From Sphingomonas sp. ATCC 31555 (lineage in GTDB: Bacteria; Pseudomonadota; Alphaproteobacteria; Sphingomonadales; Sphingomonadaceae): DNA of 54,205 nucleotides. The notes under the pieces are model-generated. The model was given only the letters and a program-made list of their open reading frames with translations. It made no database searches and was not told where the DNA came from. Shown here in pieces: positions 14,667-23,219 of this stretch. Each line of letters begins with the position of its first letter. The stretch's first letter is position 1. The translations under genes and the position numbers were made by a program. The DNA is taken from the NCBI RefSeq assembly GCF_000282895.1, contig NZ_ALBQ01000062.1:1-54205 (forward strand). Direction: 5' to 3'.

Positions 14667-16448
14667 TCAGCCATCGCCGCGGTCCTGCGCCGCTGCGGCA
14701 GCGGCCGCAGCCTGGCTGAACATGCCGTCGCGACCGGCATACAGGTCGCCGGTTTCCTTCTGCCGCTTCAGTCGCTCGATATCGCGGCGGCGATATTCCG
14801 CTTCGGTCTTGTCGATCTCGGCCCCGTCGACACCCACCGCATCCATTGCACGACGCGCCATCACAACAGCGCTTTCCATCACCTCGCGGACGACGCCCGC
14901 CACCGGCGCGCCTTTCAGCTTCATGATGCTGCGACGATCATAGGCGCGCACGAAGATGCTTGCCTTGGGGAAGGCGGCGTGCACCCCTTCGACGATGGCC
15001 GTGTCCATCGCGTCGCCATCTTGGCAGAAAAGGATCAGCTCGGCATCCGCAGCACCGGCCTGGCGCAGCAGATCGATGCGAGTACCGTCGCCATAATAGA
15101 CCTTCATGCCGAAGCTGCCGGCGGTCTCGATCATTTCGACGTCGCGATCAATGATCGTCACCGGGATGTCCTGCGCGATCAGGATCTGCGCCACCGTCTG
15201 GCCAAACCGGCCATAACCGACCACGACGGCGTTGGCGCCTTCCTGCTGTGGCCCGTCGGGTAGCGCGCCGGGCTTGGGCGGTTCTGCGCGCAGCCGCTTC
15301 GTCGCCATCATCAGGAACGGCGTGGTCGCCATCGATACCGTAACGATGGCGCTGAACACGCTCGCTGCCTGGGGCTCGATGAGCAGCGCCTTCTGCGCCT
15401 GGGCGAACAGCACGAAGCCGAACTCACCGCCCTGGGACAACAGCACCCCCAGCGCGAAGGCGCCGCGTGGCTTCATCCCGAACAGCAGTGCCAGCCCCAT
15501 GATCAGCACCGTCTTGGTAGCGATCAGCGCTAGCGCCATGCCGGCAACGAAGAAGGGCCGCTCGGCAATCGCGTGCAGGTCGAGCGTCATGCCGACGGCC
15601 ACGAAGAACAGGCCGAGAAGGATGGCGCGGAACGGTTCGACATCCGCCTCCAGCTCGTGGCGGAAGGGCGAATCCGCGAGCATCACGCCGGCGATGAACG
15701 CGCCGAGCGCGGCAGAAAGGCCCAGCGCTTCCATCACCGCCGCGCTGGCAATGACGGTGAGCAGGCCGGCAAAGACGAACATCTCGCGCTCGTCGAGATT
15801 GCCGATAAGCCGGAACAGCGGGCGCAGCAGGAACCGCCCTGCCAGCACCAGTCCGACGATCGCACCAATGGTGTACAGCCCCAGCAGCCATCCCGGCGGG
15901 CCACCCTGATCCGCCGGATTGCGCGACATCGCCGCGACGATGGTGATCAGCGGCACGATCGACAGATCCTGGAACAACAGGATGGCGAAGGCGCGCTCGC
16001 CGAACGGAGTGCGGAGGCGACCGGCGGACTGGAGCAGCGGTAGCACCTGCGCGGTGGAGGAAAGGCCCATGGGCAGCCCCAGCGCCAGGGCCGCAGCAAG
16101 GGTCGATCCGGTTACCGCCCAGACGACGCCGGCGATGGCTACGCCGCACAGCGCAACCTGCAATAGGCCCAACCCGAAAATGTCGCGGCGCATTCGCCAC
16201 AGGCGCGACGGGCTAAGTTCCAGCCCGACGAGGAACAGCAGCAGCGCGATGCCCAGTTCGGCGATGCCCATCTTGCCCTCGGCATCGCCCACCAGCCGCA
16301 ACACATGCGGGCCGACCAGCGCACCGGCGACGAGGAAGCCCAAGGTCGCACCCAGGCCCAGCCGCCGGAACAACAGCACGAACGCTAGCGCGAAGCCAAG
16401 CATCGGTACCGCATCTGCGAGCAGCGATCCTCCCCCCCCATGTGCCAT
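14667..16448 (-). CDS. Kef-type CPA2 cation:proton antiporter
   Basis: A 593-aa protein. The first 380 residues are a Na+/H+-exchanger domain with about 12 membrane helices (for example LGIALLLFLVGLEL and GLSSTAQVLPLL). The rest is a TrkA-N Rossmann domain starting VVVGYGRFGQTVAQILIAQD, which senses a nucleotide or glutathione adduct. The family exports K+ in exchange for H+, often in response to electrophile stress (KefB/KefC). The start at 16448 overlaps the stop of the IscU-like gene by 1 base (TGATG). Confidence 0.92.
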   Translation of the reverse strand: MAHGGGGSLLADAVPMLGFALAFVLLFRRLGLGATLGFLVAGALVGPHVLRLVGDAEGKMGIAELGIALLLFLVGLELSPSRLWRMRRDIFGLGLLQVALCGVAIAGVVWAVTGSTLAAALALGLPMGLSSTAQVLPLLQSAGRLRTPFGERAFAILLFQDLSIVPLITIVAAMSRNPADQGGPPGWLLGLYTIGAIVGLVLAGRFLLRPLFRLIGNLDEREMFVFAGLLTVIASAAVMEALGLSAALGAFIAGVMLADSPFRHELEADVEPFRAILLGLFFVAVGMTLDLHAIAERPFFVAGMALALIATKTVLIMGLALLFGMKPRGAFALGVLLSQGGEFGFVLFAQAQKALLIEPQAASVFSAIVTVSMATTPFLMMATKRLRAEPPKPGALPDGPQQEGANAVVVGYGRFGQTVAQILIAQDIPVTIIDRDVEMIETAGSFGMKVYYGDGTRIDLLRQAGAADAELILFCQDGDAMDTAIVEGVHAAFPKASIFVRAYDRRSIMKLKGAPVAGVVREVMESAVVMARRAMDAVGVDGAEIDKTEAEYRRRDIERLKRQKETGDLYAGRDGMFSQAAAAAAAAQDRGDG

Positions 16449-16882
16449 CAGACGCGCGCCTCCGCTGCCTGCGCGGCAGCATCCGCAGCCGCCTCGAAGG
16501 CGAGCCGGATCGAGGCATGCCGCCCGCGATGCGGCAGCGCTGGCGTGAAGAGGTCGATTCCCGGCCAGTCCGGCGGCGTATCGCGCTCGCCCGCCAGCCA
16601 CGCCGTCAGCGCGTCGCGCGCCGCGGCGATCTCCGTTGGGGTGCGGCCGAGTATCGCTCGACCGAGCAGCGCCGCAGAAGCCTGCCCCAGCGCACAGGCC
16701 CGCACCAGCATGCCCAGTTGCACCACGCGACCTTCATCATCGACATCGATGTCAACCGTCACCCGGCTGCCGCATACCGGCGAGCGCTTCTCCGAGGTGC
16801 CGCCGGAGTGCTCCAGCCGTTCATGATGCGGGATGTCTGCGGCGAGCCGCAGGATTTCCAGATTGTAGAGCGGCGCGTTCAT
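16448..16882 (-). CDS. IscU/NifU-like iron-sulfur scaffold homologue, degenerate ligands
   Basis: A 144-aa protein aligned with the IscU/SufU scaffold fold: N-terminal YNLEILRLA, Cys37 in PVCGSRV and Cys63 in ACALGQASA. The usual third cysteine after the basic loop is absent (RHASI at 121-125), and the aspartate after the first cysteine is Ser39. A classic scaffold uses Cys-Asp-Cys-(His)-Cys to build a [2Fe-2S] cluster, so this may be a carrier or a repurposed relative. It is co-transcribed with the Kef antiporter. Confidence 0.78.
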   Translation of the reverse strand: MNAPLYNLEILRLAADIPHHERLEHSGGTSEKRSPVCGSRVTVDIDVDDEGRVVQLGMLVRACALGQASAALLGRAILGRTPTEIAAARDALTAWLAGERDTPPDWPGIDLFTPALPHRGRHASIRLAFEAAADAAAQAAEARV

Positions 16883-16955
16883 AGGCCCGATCTAGGATAG
16901 CGGCGCTGCAGTTGCGAGCGCGAATTACCTCCTATTGGTGCGGCGAGCGGGCGAA

Positions 16956-16980
16956 GACCCTTCCCTGCATGAGGAAGGTC
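16956..16980. terminator. Hairpin at the cvpA stop
   Basis: GACCCTTCC-CTGCATGA-GGAAGGTC gives a stem of 8 bp with one bulged base. It spans the last bases of cvpA and lies before the IscU-like gene, so it could attenuate read-through on the minus strand. Confidence 0.5.
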
Positions 16981-17542
16981 AATCGCGCCTGCGCCGCTGC
17001 GGCCGATCCTGGTCCCCGTTTGCCGTGTCTGCCCCGAACACCGGCTCACCCTTGCGACGCCGGTCCACGAAATCACCGATTGCCGCACTGGTCGTATCGA
17101 GCAGCGGATAGGTGACGGACGTGGTAATCCATTTCGGCCGGCGCGTCCGCCCGCCTTCGAACGTGTCGAGCACGAGCATGAGCACTAGAAAGCCCATGCT
17201 GACGAGGATCAGCCCCTTTGCGACGCCGAAACCGACGCCCAGCGCGCGATCGATCGGCCCCAGTACCGAATTGCGCATCTGCCCGCCGAGCGTGTTGGCG
17301 ATCAGCCGCCCGCCGAAATAGCTTGATCCGGCGAGGGCCACAAACGCCATCACCGCCGCCCCGCCCTCGGTGCCGATCACCGGAGCGAGCAGCGCGGACA
17401 GCCCGGCATGGAAGAACTTCACCGCCACCACCACAAGGATCCAGGCGAGGAACGCCAGCACTTCGGTGGTGAAACCGCGGAGAAAGCCGAGCACGGCTGC
17501 GCCGGCAATGATCAGCAAGGTGACGATGTCGAGCCCGGTCAT
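16979..17542 (-). CDS. cvpA: CvpA family protein
   Basis: A 187-aa inner-membrane protein with four predicted helices. It begins with the family pattern MTGLDIVTLLIIAGAAVLGF and has a central GPIDRALGVGFGVAKGL motif. CvpA was named for colicin V production but is a general envelope-maintenance protein. The C-terminus is a charged cytoplasmic tail ending QRRRRD. The next gene upstream is the S10 peptidase, about 90 bases away with a strong hairpin between them. Confidence 0.92.
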   Translation of the reverse strand: MTGLDIVTLLIIAGAAVLGFLRGFTTEVLAFLAWILVVVAVKFFHAGLSALLAPVIGTEGGAAVMAFVALAGSSYFGGRLIANTLGGQMRNSVLGPIDRALGVGFGVAKGLILVSMGFLVLMLVLDTFEGGRTRRPKWITTSVTYPLLDTTSAAIGDFVDRRRKGEPVFGADTANGDQDRPQRRRRD

Positions 17543-17588
17543 GCGGCGCGCTTTAGCAGGATGGATGGCAAGGTGAAGGGGAGTCTCT

Positions 17589-17625
17589 TCTTGAGCCCCC
17601 TAGTTCCACGAGAAGGGGCTCAAGA
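17589..17625. terminator. Rho-independent-type hairpin after the S10 peptidase gene
   Basis: TCTTGAGCCCC and GGGGCTCAAGA form an 11-bp perfect stem with a 15-base loop, 9 bases beyond the S10 peptidase stop on the minus strand. A C/T-rich run follows. Probable terminator. Confidence 0.65.
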
Positions 17626-17633
17626 GAGTGCTG

Positions 17634-19142
17634 TCATCGCACGTACAGTGCCCGGGCATCCGCCTTGAACGCATCGGCGCTGGGACCACGCGAATAGAAC
17701 ATGTGACCGCCGGGGTAAACGCCCAGCTTCACTCGCGTGTCGCTGCCGAAGCGCGGCAGCTGATCAATGATCAGCCGCGAACCGAAATACGGGCAGGACA
17801 GGTCGTTATAGCCGTGTACGATCAGCACGCCCATCTTCGGATCGTTGGCCACCGCCTTGCGCAAATCGCTGACCGGAGCGTCGTCCGGAGTGCCGCGATC
17901 CCACGCCTCGTTCACCGAATAGGACAGCGCATTGTATCGCGCGTTCGTTTTCCAGCCCACCTTCCGCGTGATGAAGTCCACCATCGCGCTGGTGGTCGGC
18001 GCGATGATACCCTCCAGGATGGGGTCGCCTGATTTGCGCTGCGCCGAATTGGGGAAGGGATCGAAAGCGTCGACGTTCGAGTCATAGACGCTGCCGATCT
18101 TCTGGTCGTCGCGATGCACCTCGCGCAGATAGGTGCCTTCATCGACTCGCCCGTCCAGCCGCGTAGTCAGCTTTGGATCCAAGCCAGTCAGTTCCGCCAC
18201 TTTCTGCCCCAGCCGGGCGGTCGCTTGCGGATCCGATCGGCCGGCGAGCAGATCGGTGGCGAAGGCGCCGCGCGTATAGGCCTCCACCGCCGCCATTGCC
18301 TGCGGCGTCAGCCGGCCTTGCCGCTCCAGATGGCCGGCCGCCATCGATGGCAGGTTGATCATCCAGGGCAACGGGGACAGCGCATCCGAGCCGGCCGTGG
18401 CAGCGGGATCGAGATAGGGCGACACCATCACGATGCCGTTTACGCCGATGCCGAGCTGCGTCTGGAGTTCATAGGCGATCCGCGGCGCGCGATAGCCGCC
18501 ATAGCTTTCGCCCATCACGAACTTGGGCGCGCGCAGTCGCTCGTTCTTGACCAGCCAGTCGTACACAATGCGCGAGAGATACTTGATGTCGGGCTCGGTC
18601 GCGTAGAATGCCTTCTTGGTCGCTGCTTCGTCGACCAGGCTGCGGCTGAAGCCGGTGCCGATCGGATCGATGAAGACGAGGTCGGTCATGTCCAGCCAGC
18701 TTGCCGGATTGTCGACCAGCAGCGGCGCATCGGAGGGCGCATCGCCCTTGTCCCCGAACTGCACCCGCTTCGGCCCCACCGCGCCCAGGTTGAGATAGAC
18801 CGAAGAGGCACCCGGGCCGCCGTTGAAGGCGAAGGTCACCGGCCGGTTCGGCGCTCCGCCCGGGACGATATAGGCGGTGTACACCACCTCCCCGATCTTC
18901 TTGCCCTTGGCGTCATAGACCGGCAGCTTGCCCACCGTAGCCTGATACCGGATCGACTTGCCGCCGATCACTGCGGTCTGGGTGATGGTCTTGTCGTCTG
19001 GAAGCGGCGGCAGTTCGCTCTTGTCGCCCTTCGCATCGGATTTGTCGGCGGCTGCCGCATCGGCCGCCTTGTCTTGCGCCGGAGCCTGGGGTGCGAGCAG
19101 GAGCGCGGCGAGAGAGGCGGCGAGCAAGGGGGAACGGCGCAA
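17634..19142 (-). CDS. S10 family serine carboxypeptidase-like protein, secreted
   Basis: A 502-aa alpha/beta-hydrolase. After a Sec signal peptide (MRRSPLLAASLAALLLAPQA) and an Asp/Lys-rich linker comes the S10 fold: FAFNGGPGASS (oxyanion loop), GESYGGYRAP (nucleophile Ser), HGYNDLSCPY (Asp) and PGGHMFYSR (His). It would release C-terminal amino acids in the periplasm, matching the aminopeptidase at 11.9 kb. The start is a TTG at 19142 with GGAG 7-8 bases upstream. No in-frame ATG precedes the signal peptide. Confidence 0.9.
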   Translation of the reverse strand: MRRSPLLAASLAALLLAPQAPAQDKAADAAAADKSDAKGDKSELPPLPDDKTITQTAVIGGKSIRYQATVGKLPVYDAKGKKIGEVVYTAYIVPGGAPNRPVTFAFNGGPGASSVYLNLGAVGPKRVQFGDKGDAPSDAPLLVDNPASWLDMTDLVFIDPIGTGFSRSLVDEAATKKAFYATEPDIKYLSRIVYDWLVKNERLRAPKFVMGESYGGYRAPRIAYELQTQLGIGVNGIVMVSPYLDPAATAGSDALSPLPWMINLPSMAAGHLERQGRLTPQAMAAVEAYTRGAFATDLLAGRSDPQATARLGQKVAELTGLDPKLTTRLDGRVDEGTYLREVHRDDQKIGSVYDSNVDAFDPFPNSAQRKSGDPILEGIIAPTTSAMVDFITRKVGWKTNARYNALSYSVNEAWDRGTPDDAPVSDLRKAVANDPKMGVLIVHGYNDLSCPYFGSRLIIDQLPRFGSDTRVKLGVYPGGHMFYSRGPSADAFKADARALYVR

Positions 19143-19324
19143 GGTCTTCTCCGAATTTCAGGATCTGGCCGTAGCCTAGCTTCGGCCACGAAATCATCAA
19201 GCGGCAGGCTGGGCGCGTTAACCCTTTCCGATAACCGCTTCCATCAACGGCATTTTCGCTAGTTTTGATCACACCATTACCAGCAGCCCCGGCCTGTAAC
19301 CTCCGGGGTTCGGTGGAGTATGGC

Positions 19325-20005
19325 GTGACTGGCATCCGATGCCTCTTCTGCATCGTCCTTGCGGGCGGCGCATTGCTGCTCACGGCGGCGAGCGATACGC
19401 CACCGCTCGAGGACCAGGTGCTCGAACGGATCAACGAGGTGCGCCAGGACCCGGCGGGGTACGCCGATCGGCTGCGCACGCTGCGTAACCACTTCATCGG
19501 AAATGCGCTGTATGCCCCGGATCATCCGAAGGGGACGATGACGCGCGAAGGACTGCAGGCGATCGACGACGCCATCGCATTTCTGGAACGGCAGCGCCCG
19601 CTGCCGCCGCTGGACCGCGGCGCGCTGCTCGATCTTGCCGCGCAGGACCATGTCGCCGATCAAGGGCCCCGCGGCGCACGCGGCCACGTTTCTCCCGACG
19701 GCGCGACGCCGGCCGATCGCGTGCGCCGGCGCGGCGGCGGCGACCTTGTCGGCGAAGGCATTTCCTACGGCTATACCGATGCCGAGCAGGTGGTTCGCCA
19801 GCTGGTGGTGGACGATGGGGTGCCCGACCGCAGCCATCGGCTGCTGCTGTTCAACCAGGAACTGCGCTATGCCGGAATCGGTTGCGGCGCGCACCAACGC
19901 TATGGCCATATGTGCGTGATCGACGTCAGCCGCACCCGCACCGGCCGATCGGTCTTCGCCCTTTTCGCCCAAAATGACGTGCGGGGCGGCACCAAGGCGC
20001 CCTGA
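19325..20005 (+). CDS. CAP (SCP/PR-1) domain protein, secreted
   Basis: A 226-aa protein with a signal peptide (IRCLFCIVLAGGALLLTAAS) and a CAP domain. Seen in order are VLERINEVRQDPAGYA, LAAQDHVADQGPRGARGH, GEGISYG and YAGIGCG. The family includes secreted peptidase-like or lipid-binding proteins. The start is a GTG at 19325 with GGAG 6 bases before it. The cysteines around residues 6 and 9 lie in the signal region and do not form a clear lipobox. It converges on the L,D-transpeptidase gene. Confidence 0.85.
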   Translation: MTGIRCLFCIVLAGGALLLTAASDTPPLEDQVLERINEVRQDPAGYADRLRTLRNHFIGNALYAPDHPKGTMTREGLQAIDDAIAFLERQRPLPPLDRGALLDLAAQDHVADQGPRGARGHVSPDGATPADRVRRRGGGDLVGEGISYGYTDAEQVVRQLVVDDGVPDRSHRLLLFNQELRYAGIGCGAHQRYGHMCVIDVSRTRTGRSVFALFAQNDVRGGTKAP

Positions 20006-20017
20006 ACGGCGGCGCGC

Positions 20018-20635
20018 TCACTGCACGATCGTCACCACCGTCCCACGCCTGACCACGGCGAACAGCCGCGCCGCAAAATCCAGCGGCACGCCGATACAGC
20101 CATGCGTGGCGAGCCCTTCGCGCACGTCGCTGCCATGGATCGCCACGCCGTCGCCGGTCAGCCGCAGCGTATAGGGCATCTCGGCATCGTAGAGGCTGGA
20201 GCGGTGATTGCGGCCCATCCACAGCACCGGAAAATCCCCGGTCGGCGTTGGCTTGTCGTCCTGGCCGTACAGGATCACGCTGGTGCCGATTTCCTCGCCA
20301 GCACGGAAGACGGATAGGATCTGCTTCGAAAGATCGATCCGCAGCCATAACTCGCCCGCCGGCACGCCGCGATCGTTCCACACGAAGCTGCCATAGCGCA
20401 TCGGGGAGTCGAGCCGCAGCAGGGTCTTCACCGGCTGTACGCTGCCATCGGCGCGCGTCAGTCGCCGCGCCTCGTCCCCCGGCAGCCTTATGCGTTCACT
20501 TTTGGGCGGAAACAGCGGCATTGCGACCGCGACGGCAGGCGGACGGCGCAGCAGCGCAAGGCCCGCCGGCACCAGGATCGCCACGCCCAGCGCCGCCAGC
20601 GAGATCCAGAAGCCGATCGAACGCCGGCTTTTCAA
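20018..20635 (-). CDS. L,D-transpeptidase (YkuD domain)
   Basis: A 205-aa protein with one N-terminal membrane anchor (FWISLAALGVAILVPAGLAL) and a C-terminal YkuD domain ending in the catalytic motif HGSDVREGLATHGCIGVP, nucleophile Cys180. It would cross-link peptidoglycan stems 3-3 or attach proteins to peptidoglycan in the periplasm. The TTG start at 20635 overlaps the stop of the PEP-CTERM gene by 4 bases (TTGA), so translation is coupled. A longer reading would run back into that gene and remove the typical membrane start. Confidence 0.85.
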   Translation of the reverse strand: MKSRRSIGFWISLAALGVAILVPAGLALLRRPPAVAVAMPLFPPKSERIRLPGDEARRLTRADGSVQPVKTLLRLDSPMRYGSFVWNDRGVPAGELWLRIDLSKQILSVFRAGEEIGTSVILYGQDDKPTPTGDFPVLWMGRNHRSSLYDAEMPYTLRLTGDGVAIHGSDVREGLATHGCIGVPLDFAARLFAVVRRGTVVTIVQ

Positions 20636-21288
20636 GCGGCCACGCTGCTCCGCGTGCGCCGGCGGAGCGCTGCACCCACCAGCGGAAAAGCGGTAAGCAG
20701 CAAGAGCCACATGCCGGGTTCGGGCACCGGCGTGATCGGCGGAACCGGGGTGGGTGCGGGCGCTGGCACGACGATGATGCCGCCACCACCGCCACCACCG
20801 CCGCCGCCCTGACCCGGAAAAACGGTCGTCGGGATGGCCCCGCCCCCGCTGCCGCCGGATCCGCCCGGCGCAGCGCCGACGGCGCTCGGCGCTACTACAT
20901 AGGGAACCTGGGCAAACGCAGCCGGCGGCAACATCGCCTCACCGGCGGGCCCAACGTCCGCCGGCAGCGCCACGGCGGCCGGCAGCGGCGCCATCGGCGG
21001 CTCTGCCGCAGGAGGAAGATTGTTGAACGCTTCAGTGCCAGTCAACATGTCGGCGTCGGCGAGCGGCAGCATGCGCAATGCTTTGGTGCTGCGCGCGCCT
21101 TCCGCCCGCAGGCCCGGCGAGCGGGCGGCGAGCACCGCAAGCGCATCGATCGTGTCAGAAACTGGCGCGATAGCAATTCCGGCGGAAGTGGTGGAGAGCA
21201 GCGGCACCACGATCGCGGCTGTCATCAGCAGGCGCCGCTTGCCAGCGTGCCTCCTGTCCCCCCGCAAAAACCGCCTGCCGATACGCAC
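20632..21288 (-). CDS. PEP-CTERM sorting domain protein, Gly/Pro-rich
   Basis: A 218-aa exported protein. It has an N-terminal basic and hydrophobic signal (KRRLLMTAAIVVPLLSTTSA), a low-complexity Ala/Pro body, a run of ten glycines and a C-terminal PEP-CTERM signal: PVPEPGMW, a hydrophobic helix and RRRTR. Exosortase (EpsH/XrtA-type) cuts this signal and usually links such proteins to exopolysaccharide-making outer layers. No exosortase gene is in the window. The start is a GTG at 21288, with AGGGGG upstream. Confidence 0.82.
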   Translation of the reverse strand: MRIGRRFLRGDRRHAGKRRLLMTAAIVVPLLSTTSAGIAIAPVSDTIDALAVLAARSPGLRAEGARSTKALRMLPLADADMLTGTEAFNNLPPAAEPPMAPLPAAVALPADVGPAGEAMLPPAAFAQVPYVVAPSAVGAAPGGSGGSGGGAIPTTVFPGQGGGGGGGGGGIIVVPAPAPTPVPPITPVPEPGMWLLLLTAFPLVGAALRRRTRSSVAA

Positions 21289-21490
21289 CTGTCGTTCGCC
21301 CCCTAAGCGACCCGAAATCGCATGACCCTGTTAACTATGCGAGTTAAGTTTATGTTATAATCAGGGGAAAACCTAGTTTTGGCAAAATAGTTCCTTACTG
21401 CCAAATTCACCAGTACGAATTTTGCCGGATGCCCTCGGTTCGTCTCTTCTGTCTCGAAACGAACCGGTTCGATCGGCACGATCGATCAGC
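21289..21490. promoter_or_regulatory. AT-rich gap upstream of the PEP-CTERM gene
   Basis: This 202-base gap between radA's stop and the PEP-CTERM start is unusually AT-rich (TTAAGTTTATGTTATAATC at 21344-21362). It probably holds the minus-strand promoter for the PEP-CTERM/L,D-transpeptidase pair. I see no gene in it. Confidence 0.4.
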
Positions 21491-22867
21491 CTAGGCGCTC
21501 TTCCCCAACAGGTATTCGACGAAGCTACCCAGATTGCGAAAGCTGCTCAGCGTCAGCGCACTGCCCTCGCCTGCCTGCGCCGCCGGGGTCAGCGCACGGG
21601 TAAACCCCAGCTTGGCCGCCTCGCGCATGCGCAGCGGGGCATGTGCCACGGGCCGGATCTCACCGGACAGGGCGATTTCGCCGAACGCAACCGCATCGGC
21701 GGGAACGGGGCGCTCCGAAAGCGCCGAGACCAGCGCCGCCGCCACCGCCAGATCTGCGGCGGGATCCTGCACGCGATAGCCGCCGGCGATGTTCAGATAG
21801 ACTTCGCAGGCGGAGAAGCTGAGCCCGCACCGCGCCTCCAGCACCGCCAGCACCATGGATAGCCGCGGCGAATCCCACCCGACCACAGCACGCCGCGGCG
21901 TGGCGCCGGACGCTAACCGTACCGTCAACGCCTGCACCTCCACCAGCACCGGCCGCGTGCCTTCGAGCGCCGGGAACACCACCGTGCCGGTGACGTTCTC
22001 GTCACGCTGCGTCAGGAACAGCGACGAGGGATTCCCGACCTCGGTCAGTCCTTCCGCCTGCATCGCGAACACGCCGATCTCGTCGGTGCCACCGAAGCGA
22101 TTTTTCACCGCGCGCAGGATGCGATACAAATGGCTTCGCTCGCCTTCGAAGGCGAGTACCGTATCGACCATATGCTCCAGCACGCGCGGGCCGGCGATCG
22201 CCCCGTCCTTGGTGACATGCCCCACCAGCACCAACGCGGTGCCGCGTTCCTTGGCGAAGCGGATCAACTCCTGCGCGCTCGCGCGCACTTGGCTCACCGT
22301 GCCCGGCGCGCCTTCGATCAGATCCGAATGCATCGTCTGAATCGAGTCGATGATCAACAGGGCCGGTGGCGTACCCTGCCCCACGGTCGTGAGAATATCC
22401 CGAACCGAGGTGGCGGCGGCGAGCTGCACCGGCGCATGGCCCAGCCCAAGCCGCCGCGCGCGAAGCCGCACCTGGTCGGCAGCTTCCTCGCCGGAGACAT
22501 AGGCAACGGACAACCCGCGCTCCGCGATCCTGGCCGCCGCCTGCAGCAGCAGGGTGGACTTGCCGATGCCGGGATCGCCACCGATCAGCGTCGCCGATCC
22601 CTCGACGAAGCCGCCACCCAGCGCGCGATCGAGTTCGGCGATGCCGCTCGCCATCCGATCGGGCAAGGCGATGTCGGTGTTCAGGCCAGACAGCTGGATC
22701 GCGCGGCCGCCGGATTGCAAATTATGCTTGGCCTGGAAGGGTGTAGCCGCGGCCGCCACTTCCTCCACCAGCGTATTCCATTCGGCACAGTCCGCGCATT
22801 GCCCGGCCCATTTCGACGTTGCCGAGCCGCAGGCCTGGCAGACATAGCGTTTCTGAGGTTTCGCCAT
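21491..22867 (-). CDS. radA: DNA repair protein RadA
   Basis: The 458-aa protein has an N-terminal C4 zinc finger (CQACGSATSKWAGQCADC), a RecA-like ATPase with Walker A GGDPGIGKST, the KNRFGGTDEIGVF signature and a C-terminal Lon-like domain. RadA drives branch migration during homologous recombination. I chose the ATG at 22867 (MAKPQKRYVCQ). A GTG two codons earlier is also possible. Confidence 0.97.
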   Translation of the reverse strand: MAKPQKRYVCQACGSATSKWAGQCADCAEWNTLVEEVAAAATPFQAKHNLQSGGRAIQLSGLNTDIALPDRMASGIAELDRALGGGFVEGSATLIGGDPGIGKSTLLLQAAARIAERGLSVAYVSGEEAADQVRLRARRLGLGHAPVQLAAATSVRDILTTVGQGTPPALLIIDSIQTMHSDLIEGAPGTVSQVRASAQELIRFAKERGTALVLVGHVTKDGAIAGPRVLEHMVDTVLAFEGERSHLYRILRAVKNRFGGTDEIGVFAMQAEGLTEVGNPSSLFLTQRDENVTGTVVFPALEGTRPVLVEVQALTVRLASGATPRRAVVGWDSPRLSMVLAVLEARCGLSFSACEVYLNIAGGYRVQDPAADLAVAAALVSALSERPVPADAVAFGEIALSGEIRPVAHAPLRMREAAKLGFTRALTPAAQAGEGSALTLSSFRNLGSFVEYLLGKSA

Positions 22868-22907
22868 CCCCACGCTCTAGCCGAACCGAAACGAAAAGGG
22901 AACAGCG

Positions 22908-23126
22908 TCAGTCCCGCTCCAGCTCCGATTCGAGCTTCAGCACGCGCCCGCCATCTTCCTGCTCGATCAGATAGGCGGGATTGTCGGCGCTGCCGTTGCG
23001 AACGATCTTTTCACCCTTGATCGTGCGCTGTACGCGCCGGTCGAAGCGTTCGGCAATCTTGCCATGTGCGACATTGCCGCCCCAATTCCAGCGGATTGCC
23101 GTTCCCTTGGAGAAATGCTTGCTCAT
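22908..23126 (-). CDS. DUF2945 (Tudor-like) small protein
   Basis: A 72-aa protein with the family pattern FSKGTAIRWNWGGNVAHGKI and IKGEKIVRNGSADNPAYLI followed by EQEDG, matching DUF2945, sometimes called a hypervirulence-associated Tudor-domain protein. The function is unknown, and it probably acts in the cytosol. It lies between radA (same strand, 40 bases) and the divergent glycosyltransferase. Confidence 0.85.
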   Translation of the reverse strand: MSKHFSKGTAIRWNWGGNVAHGKIAERFDRRVQRTIKGEKIVRNGSADNPAYLIEQEDGGRVLKLESELERD

Positions 23127-23219
23127 TGTCGCGAGAACCGCCGGGCAGATCTTCTGTTCCTGGGGTGGGACAATCCATTCGCTTGCCGGCCCCGGCGCGC
23201 CAGACTATGCCGCGCGCAA

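Noticed and set aside
21333..21352. TTAA-N9-TTAA as a CtrA box
   Set aside because: The spacing of 9 does not fit the known spacing of 7.
21364..21410. Possible sigma-54 promoter (TGGCA) upstream of the PEP-CTERM gene
   Set aside because: TGGCA is present on both strands, but the -12 GC is not at the right distance on either strand.
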